A stretch of 64,000 nt of DNA from Novosphingobium sp. ST904 (lineage in GTDB: Bacteria; Pseudomonadota; Alphaproteobacteria; Sphingomonadales; Sphingomonadaceae): NCBI RefSeq assembly GCF_001298105.1, contig NZ_LGJH01000154.1, positions 62,001 to 126,000 of the forward strand. The letters are read 5' to 3'. The notes under the pieces were generated by a model. That model was not told the DNA's origin. It was given only the letters and a program-made list of their open reading frames with translations, and did not search any database. Shown here one piece after another: positions 30,900 to 39,378 of this stretch. The first letter of the stretch is position 1, and every line of letters starts with the position of its first letter. The translations under genes and the position numbers were made by a program.

Positions 30900-32198
30900 A
30901 TGTCACGTCGCCTGACGACCCTGATCGTCGCCGGGATGGTATCCGGCGTCTGCGCCGGATTTGCCGCCAACCAGATCGTCGGCGGATCGGCCGAAACCGC
31001 CGGGCAAGTGGCGGGCTACTTCCACCTCCTTGCCGACATTTTCCTGCACCTCATAAAGATGATCATCGCGCCGCTGGTGTTTTCCACGCTGGTCGCGGGG
31101 GTTGCGCATATGGGAGACAGCGGCGCATTGGGCCGGATCGGCGGGCGGGCCATGGCCTGGTTCGTGATCGCAAGCCTGATCTCGCTGACGCTGGGCCTGG
31201 TATTCGTGAACCTCTTCGCCCCCGGCGAGGGGCTGGACCTCGTGCGCTCTGCCACGAACGTCGACGCGGCCGTCAATGGCAGTGCCCTGAATTTGCGTGA
31301 CTTCGTGCTGCACGTGTTCCCGACATCGATGGTCGGCGCGATGGCAGACAATTCGGTGCTCCAGATCGTGGTCTTCTCGCTCTTCATCGGGGTGGGCCTC
31401 ACGGCGCTGGGCGAGGCCGGCAAGCCGGTGGTGGTGCTGATAGAGACCATGGCCCAACTCATGCTGAAAGTGACCGGCTACGTCATGCGGGTCGCGCCGC
31501 TGGCCGTGTTCGGCGCGCTGGCGGCGGCCGTGACGACCGAGGGGCTCGGCGTGCTCAGGACCTTAGGCACGCTGGTGGGCGAATTCTACCTTGCGCTCAT
31601 GGCGCTCTGGGTTCTCCTGCTGGCCGCGGGCGCGCTATTCCTCGGCAAGCGCATCTTCTCGCTGATCCGCCATGTGCGCGAACCGGTGCTGCTCGCCTTT
31701 TCGACCGCCTCTTCCGAGGCGGCCTATCCCAAGATGCTGGAACAACTGGACCGCTTCGGCGTGCCCCGGCGCATCTACAGCTTCATCCTGCCGCTGGGCT
31801 ACAGCTTCAACCTAGACGGCTCGATGATGTACGCCACTTTCGCGACGATGTTCATCGCGCAAGCTTACGGCATAGACCTGCCGCTCATGACGCAGATCAC
31901 GATCCTGCTGGTGCTGATGGTGACGAGCAAGGGCATCGCGGCGGTCCCCCGCGCCTCGCTGGTGGTGGTCGCCGCCACGCTGGCGCAGTTCGACTTGCCG
32001 GTCGAAGGCGTGGCCTTCATCCTTGCTGTCGATCACTTCATGGACATGGGCCGCACCGCCACCAACGTCCTGGGCAACGCCATCGCCACCTCGGTCATCA
32101 CCCAATGGGAAGGTCTGCTGGCGCCCGAGAGCGAGGGCGAGCGACCTGTTCCCGCCGTGGCCGAAGCGGACATTGCGGCGAAGATCGCCCTGCCGTAA
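30900..32198 (+). CDS. Dicarboxylate/amino acid:cation symporter (DAACS family, DctA/GltP-like)
   Basis: Inner-membrane secondary transporter of 432 residues with the family's eight-helix plus two-hairpin pattern. Signatures include FSTASSEAAYPKMLEQL (serine-rich hairpin 1), LPLGYSFNLDGSMMYA, and VDHFMDMGRTATNVLGNAIA (conserved Asp/Arg/Thr/Asn substrate and cation region). It probably imports a dicarboxylate or acidic amino acid. It follows the M20 hydrolase and precedes a GntR gene, suggesting uptake of the hydrolysis product. Confidence 0.92.
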   Translation: MSRRLTTLIVAGMVSGVCAGFAANQIVGGSAETAGQVAGYFHLLADIFLHLIKMIIAPLVFSTLVAGVAHMGDSGALGRIGGRAMAWFVIASLISLTLGLVFVNLFAPGEGLDLVRSATNVDAAVNGSALNLRDFVLHVFPTSMVGAMADNSVLQIVVFSLFIGVGLTALGEAGKPVVVLIETMAQLMLKVTGYVMRVAPLAVFGALAAAVTTEGLGVLRTLGTLVGEFYLALMALWVLLLAAGALFLGKRIFSLIRHVREPVLLAFSTASSEAAYPKMLEQLDRFGVPRRIYSFILPLGYSFNLDGSMMYATFATMFIAQAYGIDLPLMTQITILLVLMVTSKGIAAVPRASLVVVAATLAQFDLPVEGVAFILAVDHFMDMGRTATNVLGNAIATSVITQWEGLLAPESEGERPVPAVAEADIAAKIALP

Positions 32199-32270
32199 CC
32201 TGCCTCGCAAACCGCCGGAGCCGCGTTCACACCTCGACCCACGGGCAGAATCGCCTATCAGAGGAACATC

Positions 32271-32956
32271 ATGAGTTCCCAACCATCCTCCGTTGCCAGC
32301 CAGCGCATCGCCGATATCCTCGCAGAGCGCATCCTCTCGGGCGATCTGCGCCGGGAACCCGGATCAAGCAGGACGAACTGGCGGCGGAGCTGGAAACCAG
32401 CCGCATCCCGGTGCGCGATGCCCTGCGGATGCTGGAAGCACGCGGCCTCGTCACCATGCGCCCCAACACCGGGGCCCGGGTGACGAGCCTGACGATGCGC
32501 GATCTCGAAGTCTCGTTCGAGATACGCGCCAGGGTGGAGCCGCTGCTGCTGGCGGAAAGCGTGCCCAACCTGACAGAACAGGACCTGGCCGACCTCAAGG
32601 AGGTGATGGAGCGGATCGAGCAGGTTTCCGACCTTGACGAGACGATCGCGCTGGGCCGCGAGTTTCACTGGATCACCTATCGCCGCCACGATACGCCGCT
32701 GCTCGCGCAGATCGTCGAGCGCGTCTGGGATACAACGCAGAGCTATCGCCGGGCCTACATGAAGCTCTCGCTCGGCAGCGGCAATCGCACGCACGACGTG
32801 GAACACCGGCTGCTCTATGACGCGATAAGCCGCCGCGAAGTGGAAACCGCACAGGCCGTCCTCGTCATGCATATCGGCCGCACGCGGATCGGGCTGGAGC
32901 GCTACGCCCACCTGTTGAGCCAGTCCGACGCAAAGACCAAGCCCCCCCGCGCCTGA
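32271..32956 (+). pseudogene. GntR family regulator with FCD domain, broken by one frameshift
   Basis: Transcriptional regulator of about 228 residues if repaired. The ATG at 32271 opens SQRIADILAERILSGDLR; after that the winged-helix part continues in the next frame (TRIKQDELAAELETSRIPVR, DALRMLEARGLV). Adding one C near 32352 (GCGCCGGG to GCGCCCGGG) gives the typical ILSGDLRPGTRIKQDEL. An FCD effector domain follows (about 85-215; metal-type EFHWITYRR, VEHRLLYDAI). It could control the DAACS transporter or the downstream catabolic cluster. FadR-subgroup members bind short palindromes like the GTATAC sites upstream of 34099 and 35937. Confidence 0.87.
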
Positions 32957-33014
32957 CGCCAATCGGATTGGCGCGGGACGCATTTTTCGCGCGCGCGAAG
33001 GGGATAAAAACTCC

Positions 33015-33938
33015 TCAGATGCTAGCCGAACAGTTCGGACGTCCCGGCACCGGCATCTCCACCCGGTAAACGGTGCCGGTGCTCGATTCCGTGAAGTAGA
33101 GCCATTTGTTGCCCGGTCCGCCATATGCCGCATTGGTGGTATAGCGCCCTTCCGGCACATCGATCCGCAGCATCGGCTCGCCCCGGTTGCTGAACAGCCA
33201 GACCGCGCCGAAACCGACATGGCAGACGACGAGATTGTCATCCTCGTCGATCGTCAGTCCGTCCGGCCCGGAGCCGCCGGACATCTGGATATAGGTCCCC
33301 ACCTTGCTGATCACCGCACCGTCGTTGACGAGTGGGCACCGCCATACGGCATTGGCGCGGGTAACCGCCAGGAACAGCGCCGTCTCGGCCTTGTTCAGCA
33401 CGAGCCCGTTGGGACTGGGAATCCGGTCCAGCAGCAATTCGGGCTGCGCCGTCCCGGCGCGCACGCGGAACAACCGGCCATTGGGGTTCTGCCAGCCCGA
33501 CTGGCCCTGGTCGGTGAAGTAGATATCGCCATTGCGCGCGATCGTCAGGTCGTTGCAGCCAAGGAAAGGTTCGAGCAGGTAGCGGTCGAACCATGTTTCC
33601 GCCTTTCCACTCTGCAAGTCGCAAACGACCATGCCCTTGTGATGGTCCGCCACCAGCAGCCGTCCATCGGCGAGGAACTTCATGCCGTTCGGCTGCCCAT
33701 CGTATTCGAAACCCAGTTCGCAGGTTCCGTCGGGCGCGATCCGGAACAGCCGTCCCCAGGGAATATCGGTAACCCACAGGTTCCCCTGCGCATCGAACAC
33801 CGGTCCTTCGAGAAACACCGGCGCTGCCGCACCGTGAAGCTGGACCCTGGCCCATTCGGTCGTCTCGCCGTGCCGGCGGAATTTCTCGGGAATACGGCAG
33901 AAGGGTTCCGCCATGACGGCGGGCGGGGCAGCGAACAT
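33015..33938 (-). CDS. SMP-30/gluconolactonase family hydrolase
   Basis: Six-bladed beta-propeller lactonase-type protein of 307 residues. Typical motifs are FLEGPVFDAQGNLWVTDI (metal Glu), QPNGMKF, GCNDLTIARNGDIYFTD (metal Asn), SPNGLVLNKAETALF and SGPDGLTIDEDDNLVV (metal Asp). GAGAGGAG lies just upstream of the ATG. It is divergent from the D-hydroxyacid dehydrogenase cluster and likely opens a lactone intermediate in the same pathway; the substrate is not known. Confidence 0.9.
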   Translation of the reverse strand: MFAAPPAVMAEPFCRIPEKFRRHGETTEWARVQLHGAAAPVFLEGPVFDAQGNLWVTDIPWGRLFRIAPDGTCELGFEYDGQPNGMKFLADGRLLVADHHKGMVVCDLQSGKAETWFDRYLLEPFLGCNDLTIARNGDIYFTDQGQSGWQNPNGRLFRVRAGTAQPELLLDRIPSPNGLVLNKAETALFLAVTRANAVWRCPLVNDGAVISKVGTYIQMSGGSGPDGLTIDEDDNLVVCHVGFGAVWLFSNRGEPMLRIDVPEGRYTTNAAYGGPGNKWLYFTESSTGTVYRVEMPVPGRPNCSASI

Positions 33939-34060
33939 CGCATTCTCCTCTCAGCCGATCGCCCGGACGAAAAACGGACAGATCGGATACATCTCTTTGC
34001 GGAAAGACCTAATAGGAGTTGACCGCGCGGGAAAGAGCTTTCACGACACACTGAAGCCAC

Positions 34061-34075
34061 AAACGTATACATAAT
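34061..34075. promoter_or_regulatory. GTATAC palindrome upstream of the dehydrogenase operon
   Basis: AACGTATACATAA is centred on the palindrome GTATAC at 34065-34070, 29 bases before the GTG start at 34099 and between divergent genes. A near-identical site (TTGTATACATTAA) lies at 35855. FCD-type GntR proteins often bind such short TnGTnnACnA palindromes, so the regulator at 32271 is a candidate. Confidence 0.4.
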
Positions 34076-34098
34076 CGTCGTGGAGAGGAGATTCAGCC

Positions 34099-35055
34099 GT
34101 GAGTTCCCGCGAACTCGTATGCATTATCGATCCTATCCACCCTATCGGCGTGGAAAGGCTGAGCGCCCGCCATGACATTATCGCTCCGGCGAACTGGCGC
34201 GAGGACGCAAGGCTTCGCGAGACCAGCGTGATCGTCATCCGTACCAGCCCGTTGGGGCCGGATATCTTCGGTGCGATGCCCCGCCTCAAGGCCATCGTGA
34301 AACACGGTGCGGGCGTAGACAACATCGCCATTCCGGCAGCCAGCGCGCAGGGCGTGATGGTGGCCAACACGCCGGGCGGCAACAACTCCACCGCCGTGGC
34401 CGAAGGCGCGGTCTCGATGATGCTCTCGTTGCTGCGCCAGTCCCGCGAGATGGACGCACTGGTGCGCGGCAATCGCTGGGACGAGCGCTGGCAGATCCGC
34501 CTCGGGGACCTGACCGGCGCGAAAGTCGGACTGATCGGCTTCGGCCGCATCGCCCGCTGCGTCGCACGCATATGCAGCGCCGGTTTCGGAGCCGAAGTAG
34601 CGGCGTTCGATCCGATGGTGCCGGATGAGGACATGCGCGCCGCCGGGGTCGAACCTCTGCCCCTCGAACGGATTCTCCAGCGCGACATCGTCTCGATCCA
34701 CACTCCGCTCAGCGAAGGCACGCGCAACCTGATCGACACTGTCGAACTCGGCCTGATGGCACCGCATGCGATCCTGGTGAACTGCTCGCGCGGGGGCATC
34801 GTCAATGAGGCCGCGCTCGCCGAGGCGCTCAGATCCGGCCAGATCGCGGGAGCCGGGATCGACGTTTTCGAAGCCGAACCGCCGTCCCCGGACAACCCCT
34901 TGTTCGGCCTGACCAACTGCATGCTCTCACCGCATGTCGCCGGCGTCACCGAGGCGGGCATGAAGGACATGGCGCTCCACGTCGCCCGCGTCGTCGACTG
35001 CGTAAGCCGCGGAGAACGACCCGCGACCCTCCTCAATCCGGAGATTTCCGAATGA
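34099..35055 (+). CDS. D-2-hydroxyacid dehydrogenase (NAD-dependent)
   Basis: Oxidoreductase of 318 residues, GTG start. The Rossmann motif is VGLIGFGRIA (about 153-162). The catalytic triad of the family is visible as Arg in NCSRGGIV, Glu in DVFEAEPP and His in SPHVAGVT. KHGAGVDNI and NTPGGNNSTAVAE mark the substrate domain, closest in style to phosphoglycerate/hydroxypyruvate dehydrogenases. It overlaps the RraA-like gene by four bases, so the two are co-translated and probably act in sequence on a hydroxy/oxo acid. Confidence 0.92.
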   Translation: MSSRELVCIIDPIHPIGVERLSARHDIIAPANWREDARLRETSVIVIRTSPLGPDIFGAMPRLKAIVKHGAGVDNIAIPAASAQGVMVANTPGGNNSTAVAEGAVSMMLSLLRQSREMDALVRGNRWDERWQIRLGDLTGAKVGLIGFGRIARCVARICSAGFGAEVAAFDPMVPDEDMRAAGVEPLPLERILQRDIVSIHTPLSEGTRNLIDTVELGLMAPHAILVNCSRGGIVNEAALAEALRSGQIAGAGIDVFEAEPPSPDNPLFGLTNCMLSPHVAGVTEAGMKDMALHVARVVDCVSRGERPATLLNPEISE

Positions 35056-35774
35056 CCGCTCCGCTCAAGTCCGTGATCTACAAGCGTATCCCCCGGCCCG
35101 ATCCCGAGCTTGTGGCCCGCGCAGCCCGGTTCGGCGTGGCCGATCTTCACGAAGGCCTTGGCGAGATCGCCGGCCGCATGTGCCTGATGAGCCCTGCGAT
35201 GGCGCCCATCTCCCCCGGCCAGAAGCTCTGCGGCCCCGCCGTCACGGCGTGGAATTTTCCCGGCGACAATCTTGCCATTCACGCAGCTCTCTACGTGGCG
35301 GAAGCCGGCGACGTGCTGGTGCTGACGAATGGCGGCGGCCATCAAGGGGCGCTTTGGGGTGACGTGGCCTGCACTTACGCTCGCCGCAAAGGCCTTGCCG
35401 GCACTGTCGTCCATGGCGCCATGCGCGACGTCGATGCCATTCGCGAGCTCGACTACCCGGTCTGGTCCACGGCCGTTTCCGTCGAGCATCCGAAGAAACG
35501 CGGCCCGGTTGCGGTCAACGTGCCGCTGGTGGCGGACGGCGTACTGGTCGAACCGGGCGACGTCGTGGTCGGCGATTCCGACGGAGTGCTCGTCATCCCG
35601 CGCGCCCACCTTCTGCAAACGGTTGAAAGCGCGGAGAAACGCGCGGCTGCCGAAGTCGAGTTCCGCCGCCGCATCGGCGAGGGCGAAGTGCTGTTCGAGG
35701 TGCTCGGCATGGACAAGGTCATCGCCGATCTCGGCATCGAAATTCACGACTGCACCTGGGGAGGGGACCTCTAG
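35052..35774 (+). CDS. RraA-like aldolase / oxaloacetate decarboxylase family protein
   Basis: 240 residues of the RraA/HMG-aldolase fold. The family signature runs through DVLVLTNGGGHQGALWGD and GTVVHGAMRDVDAIRELDYP, where the conserved Arg-Asp (MRD) takes part in metal and pyruvate binding. Enzymes of this family cleave 4-hydroxy-4-methyl- or 4-carboxy-4-hydroxy-2-oxo acids to pyruvate, or decarboxylate oxaloacetate. The ATGA overlap with the dehydrogenase supports a metabolic over an RNase E-inhibitor role. Confidence 0.88.
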   Translation: MTAPLKSVIYKRIPRPDPELVARAARFGVADLHEGLGEIAGRMCLMSPAMAPISPGQKLCGPAVTAWNFPGDNLAIHAALYVAEAGDVLVLTNGGGHQGALWGDVACTYARRKGLAGTVVHGAMRDVDAIRELDYPVWSTAVSVEHPKKRGPVAVNVPLVADGVLVEPGDVVVGDSDGVLVIPRAHLLQTVESAEKRAAAEVEFRRRIGEGEVLFEVLGMDKVIADLGIEIHDCTWGGDL

Positions 35775-35852
35775 GAGGTCCGGCAGGGGCGGCCGGGGCC
35801 GGCTTGCGCCGGTTCCGGCCGCATCCCCCGCCTACGGGATACAGGCGCGAAA

Positions 35853-35868
35853 ACTTGTATACATTAAA
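35853..35868. promoter_or_regulatory. GTATAC palindrome upstream of the monooxygenase gene
   Basis: TTGTATACATTAA contains GTATAC at 35857-35862, 75 bases before the gene at 35937 and inside a 162-bp gap. It is nearly the same as the site at 34065, suggesting one regulator for both transcription units. Confidence 0.4.
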
Positions 35869-35936
35869 AAAGGTCCAGACATGCCTTTCGGCCCGCCGGA
35901 CCTGCACTTCAGATTGCGAGAGAGGGAACCGGCGCC

Positions 35937-37246
35937 ATGACGAGCAAGCAGATTCATCTGGTCAGCTTCCAGATCCATTCGCCGATCAATCATACCGTGC
36001 TGAGCTGGGCCGCGCCCGGCGATACCCGGCTCTCCGCGATGAGCGACCTCAAGGCCTGGCAAAGCCTCGTTCGCACGCTTGAGCGCGGGAAGTTCGACGG
36101 GCTGTTCTTCGCCGACACGCCCGGCGTGTTCGACCGCTATAGAGACAGCCACGAGGACGCGGTGAAGTACGGCGTGTGCTGGCCCAGCCACGATCCTGTC
36201 GTACTGCTTTCCGCCCTTGCCGCCGCCACCGAACATCTCGGCCTGGCAACCACGATGTCGACAAGTTCCTATCGCCCCTGGTCGATCGTGCGCCAGCTCT
36301 CGACGCTGGACTACCTGTCCGGCGGACGTGTCGGCTGGAATATCGTCACCGGCCACTTGCGCGGCGAACATCGCGCGCTGGGCCTCGAACAGCTCGAACA
36401 TGACCGCCGATACGATGCTGCCGACGAATATATGGAGATCTGCTACCGGCTCTGGGATTCCATCGGCGAAGGCGCGATCCTGGCCGACCGCGAACGCGCA
36501 TCTATGCCGATCCCGACAAGGTGAAGTTCGTCGACTTCAACGGTGAATTCCACAAGTGCCACACGGTCGGCCCGGTCCTGCCTTCGCCGCAGCGTCGCCC
36601 GGTGCTGTTCCAGGCCGGAACCTCCGGGCGGGGGCTGCGCTTCGGCATCGAGCACGGCGACGTGGTGTTCGCGATCCAGCCGAATCTGCCGGGAATGCAG
36701 CGCTACATGCGGCAACTCGAAGAAGCCGCTTCCGGTCTTGGCCGCAAAACCCCGGGCGTGCTGTTTGGCGTGCAGCCGATCCTCGGCGGCACCGAGGAGG
36801 AAGCCCAGCGCCATCTCGACGACCTGATCGAACGCTTGCCACTCGACGGTTGCCTTGCCCGCCTTTCCGGCACGATGGGCGTGGACTTCTCCGGCATCGA
36901 ACTGGACCAGCCGATGCAGGAACAGGCGACCCAGGCTTCGCAGGGACTGATGAAGGCCTTTACCTCGGTTCTGGGCGACAGGCCCTTCACCTTGCGCGAA
37001 GTGGCCATCAAGTGGGGTCTTGCCGTCGGTATGCCGCAGCTCGTGGGCACGCCCGAGCAAGTCGCCGACAAACTGGAAAGCATCTGGCGCGAAACCGGCT
37101 GCCACGGCTTCAACCTCACGCCAACGGTCATGGCTTCCTCAGTGGAAGGTTTTGTCGACGAGGTGGTGCCGATCCTGCAGAAGCGCGGGATCTATCGCAC
37201 GGAATACGAAGGCACGACGTTCGCCAGAAATCTCGGGCTGAACTGA
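35937..37246 (+). pseudogene. Luciferase-like (LLM) flavin-dependent monooxygenase, NtaA/SnaA/DszA type, one frameshift
   Basis: FMNH2-dependent monooxygenase of about 436 residues if repaired. The first frame (to about 36524) has WPSHDPVVLLSALAAATEHL, GLATTMSTSSYRPW and SGGRVGWNIVTGH, diagnostic for the NtaA/SnaA/DszA subgroup. The second frame starts at IYADPDKVKFVDFNGEFH and includes FQAGTSGRGLRFG. One added base after 36496 joins them. The subgroup cleaves C-N or C-S bonds, or oxidises aminopolycarboxylates, thioethers and pristinamycin-type substrates. It needs a separate flavin reductase, which is not in the window. Its stop overlaps the next start (TGATG). Confidence 0.88.
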
Positions 37247-38418
37247 TGGCCGCCATCGCCGAACGCGCGCACAATATACCCCAGCTTCGCGACCTCGCCC
37301 GCCGCCGCCTGCCACGCGCGATATGGGAGTTCGTGGAGCGGGGAACCGAAGACGATCTCCTGATCGGGCGGAACCCCGATGCCCTGCGCGCCGTGCAACT
37401 CCTGCCGCGCACCCTGCGCGACGTCTCCGCGCGTTCCGCAGAAATTACGCTGTTCGGGCGCCGCCAGCCGCTCCCGCTGGTGATCGCACCCACCGGGGTT
37501 GCGGATCTCATGTGGCACCGCGGCGAACGCGCCATCGCGAAAGCCGCGGCAACAGCGGGCATTCCCTTCACGCAGACCACTAGTTCCACCACCAGCTTCG
37601 CCGAGATCGCCAAAGTGGCCTCGTGCGGGCACTGGATGCAGATGTACCTCTGGGAAAGGCGCGACCTGTCATGGCAGGTCGTCGATGCCGCACGGGAAAA
37701 CGGCGCGGAAGTCCTGGTGCTGACAGTGGATACGCCGCTCTGGCCGCTGCGCGAATTCAACCGCAGGGCCGGCATGTCGAACCCGGTGCGCCCGAACGCC
37801 CGCCTCGTCGGCGATTTCCTGCGCCGACCGCGCTGGCTCGCCTCGGTCATGGGCCGCTACATGCTGGAGGGCGGCTTGCCGCAGTTCGCCAATTATCCGG
37901 CGGAAGTCGGCGGACGGATCACCGGCAAGGTCTCACGCGTCGCCAATTCCGCCTCGGTCGACTGGAAGGACGTGGCCGAACTGCGCCGCCGCTGGCCGGG
38001 GAAGCTCGTGCTCAAGGGCCTGCTCCATCCCGACGATGCGCGGATGGCAGTGGATCACGGCGTGGACGGTATCGCCGTATCCAACCATGGCGGGCGCAAT
38101 TTCGATTCCTCGCCGCCCGCTATCACCGCACTCGGCGATATCGTCGATGCCGTGGCAGGGCGCGCAGCAGTCCTGTTCGACAGTGGCATCCGGCGCGGCG
38201 CAGACGTGCTGAAAGCCATGGCGATCGGCGCGGACGCGGTGATGGTAGGCCGTGCGACGCTCTATGGCTGCGCCGCCGCTGGCGAGGCAGGAGCCCGACA
38301 TGCGCTGGCGTTGCTCGCGAACGAGATAGACGTGGGCATGGCCATGCTGGGCGTGAACCGGCTGAACCAGCTTGACCGCAGCTTCCTGATGCCCGGAACC
38401 GCCGGGTTGCTGCGCTGA
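37246..38418 (+). CDS. FMN-dependent alpha-hydroxy-acid oxidase/dehydrogenase
   Basis: 390-residue TIM-barrel flavoprotein of the lactate/mandelate/glycolate group. It has LPLVIAPTGVADLMWHRGER, FTQTTSSTTSFAEIA, QMYLWERRD, the catalytic His region VSNHGGRNFDSSPPA, and phosphate-binding FDSGIRRGADVLKAMAIGAD and VMVGR. It oxidises a 2-hydroxy acid to a 2-oxo acid. It is translationally coupled to the LLM monooxygenase, so it likely handles a hydroxy acid formed by that enzyme. The unit ends at a strong hairpin. Confidence 0.92.
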   Translation: MAAIAERAHNIPQLRDLARRRLPRAIWEFVERGTEDDLLIGRNPDALRAVQLLPRTLRDVSARSAEITLFGRRQPLPLVIAPTGVADLMWHRGERAIAKAAATAGIPFTQTTSSTTSFAEIAKVASCGHWMQMYLWERRDLSWQVVDAARENGAEVLVLTVDTPLWPLREFNRRAGMSNPVRPNARLVGDFLRRPRWLASVMGRYMLEGGLPQFANYPAEVGGRITGKVSRVANSASVDWKDVAELRRRWPGKLVLKGLLHPDDARMAVDHGVDGIAVSNHGGRNFDSSPPAITALGDIVDAVAGRAAVLFDSGIRRGADVLKAMAIGADAVMVGRATLYGCAAAGEAGARHALALLANEIDVGMAMLGVNRLNQLDRSFLMPGTAGLLR

Positions 38419-38426
38419 AACGAAAA

Positions 38427-38455
38427 CCCCCGGCGGCATTTCTGCCAACCGGGGG
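38427..38455. terminator. Bidirectional terminator between convergent genes
   Basis: CCCCCGG and CCGGGGG close an inner GGCA/TGCC stem. On the minus strand the stem is followed by TTTTCGTTT, making a good terminator for the Gly/Ser-rich gene; on the plus strand it ends the oxidase unit. Confidence 0.75.
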
Positions 38456-38513
38456 CTCGCACCGTCATGAGCCGATCATCGGCCCCGTCGGTCCGCGGGG
38501 GGTATTGTCAGGT

Positions 38514-39242
38514 TCAATTGCCGCTGGCGCTCGCGCCAAGGTTGACCGAGGCGCCGGAGGCCGAGCGCGAGGCTCCTGCCGAACCCGAGGCGGCAGCATT
38601 GTGTTCGGCCGCACCGGCATTGGCGGAACCATTGCCCGATCCCTGGGCCTGCGCACTCTGAACTGCGGAGGCAGTTTCGCCGGCACGGTCACGCGCGCCG
38701 GATGCGGCGGAAGAAAGCTGTTGTCCGGCTGCGCTTCGGGCATTGCCGAGCGTCGATGCCGCATCACCCGGCAGCGTTCCCGCTGACAGCACGCCATCGG
38801 CCGCGCCACTGCCGGAAAGCATGGCGCCCGAGGCGGTGCGGCTTGCTGTTCCGCTCGCGGTGCCGCTTCCCGTGGCGCCGAGCGATCCCGCCGAACCGCC
38901 CAGATTGCCTGCCGCGCCCGATGCCGTATCGCGGACCGCCGAAGTGTCCGGCGCGGAGATCGATGGCGCGCTCACCGACTTGCGGGCTCGTCCCTCGCCG
39001 CTGCCCCTGGCCGAAGACGTGACCGAACGCGTGGTTCGCGACACACCGATGTCGCCCGCGCCGCTACCCGCGCCGCCGATCGAACTCCCGACCGAACCAA
39101 TGCTGCCTCCGAGCGAACCGCCCAGGGAACCACCCAGCGAGCCGCCCAGTCCGCCGCCGCCCAGCAATTGGGCATTGGCAGTGCCGCTAACGGCTACGAT
39201 GGCGAAAACGGTGATGGCCGTACCGAAAGAGAGCTTCTTCAT
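38514..39242 (-). CDS. Exported Gly/Ser/Ala-rich low-complexity protein
   Basis: 242 residues. I do not recognise a family. The ATG at 39242 follows AGGAAGGAA and opens a clear signal peptide (residues 1-25, ending TANAQ). The mature part starts LLGGGG and has four GGSLGGSLGG-type repeats (about 28-50), then a long Ser/Ala/Gly region with little hydrophobicity, one Arg/Lys patch (GEGRARKS) and no cysteine. Such sequences are intrinsically disordered or fibrous surface proteins. A longer frame upstream to 39335 is unlikely. It sits next to a subtilisin-like protease on the same strand, which could process it. Confidence 0.8.
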   Translation of the reverse strand: MKKLSFGTAITVFAIVAVSGTANAQLLGGGGLGGSLGGSLGGSLGGSIGSVGSSIGGAGSGAGDIGVSRTTRSVTSSARGSGEGRARKSVSAPSISAPDTSAVRDTASGAAGNLGGSAGSLGATGSGTASGTASRTASGAMLSGSGAADGVLSAGTLPGDAASTLGNARSAAGQQLSSAASGARDRAGETASAVQSAQAQGSGNGSANAGAAEHNAAASGSAGASRSASGASVNLGASASGN

Positions 39243-39378
39243 GATTTCGTTCCTTCCTCTTGTCGTACCTGCCGCCAGGGCATCTCGCCTTGCCGGGGTG
39301 TCTGTGAGAGGAACGGATGGCCATTGCGCTTTCATCCGTGACGAAGGCGATTTTTATAAAAAAATTCCGCGCGGCCTC

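Noticed and set aside
34041..35747. Long minus-strand ORF (568 codons)
   Set aside because: Antisense shadow of the dehydrogenase and RraA-like genes in GC-rich DNA; low-complexity, no family motifs.
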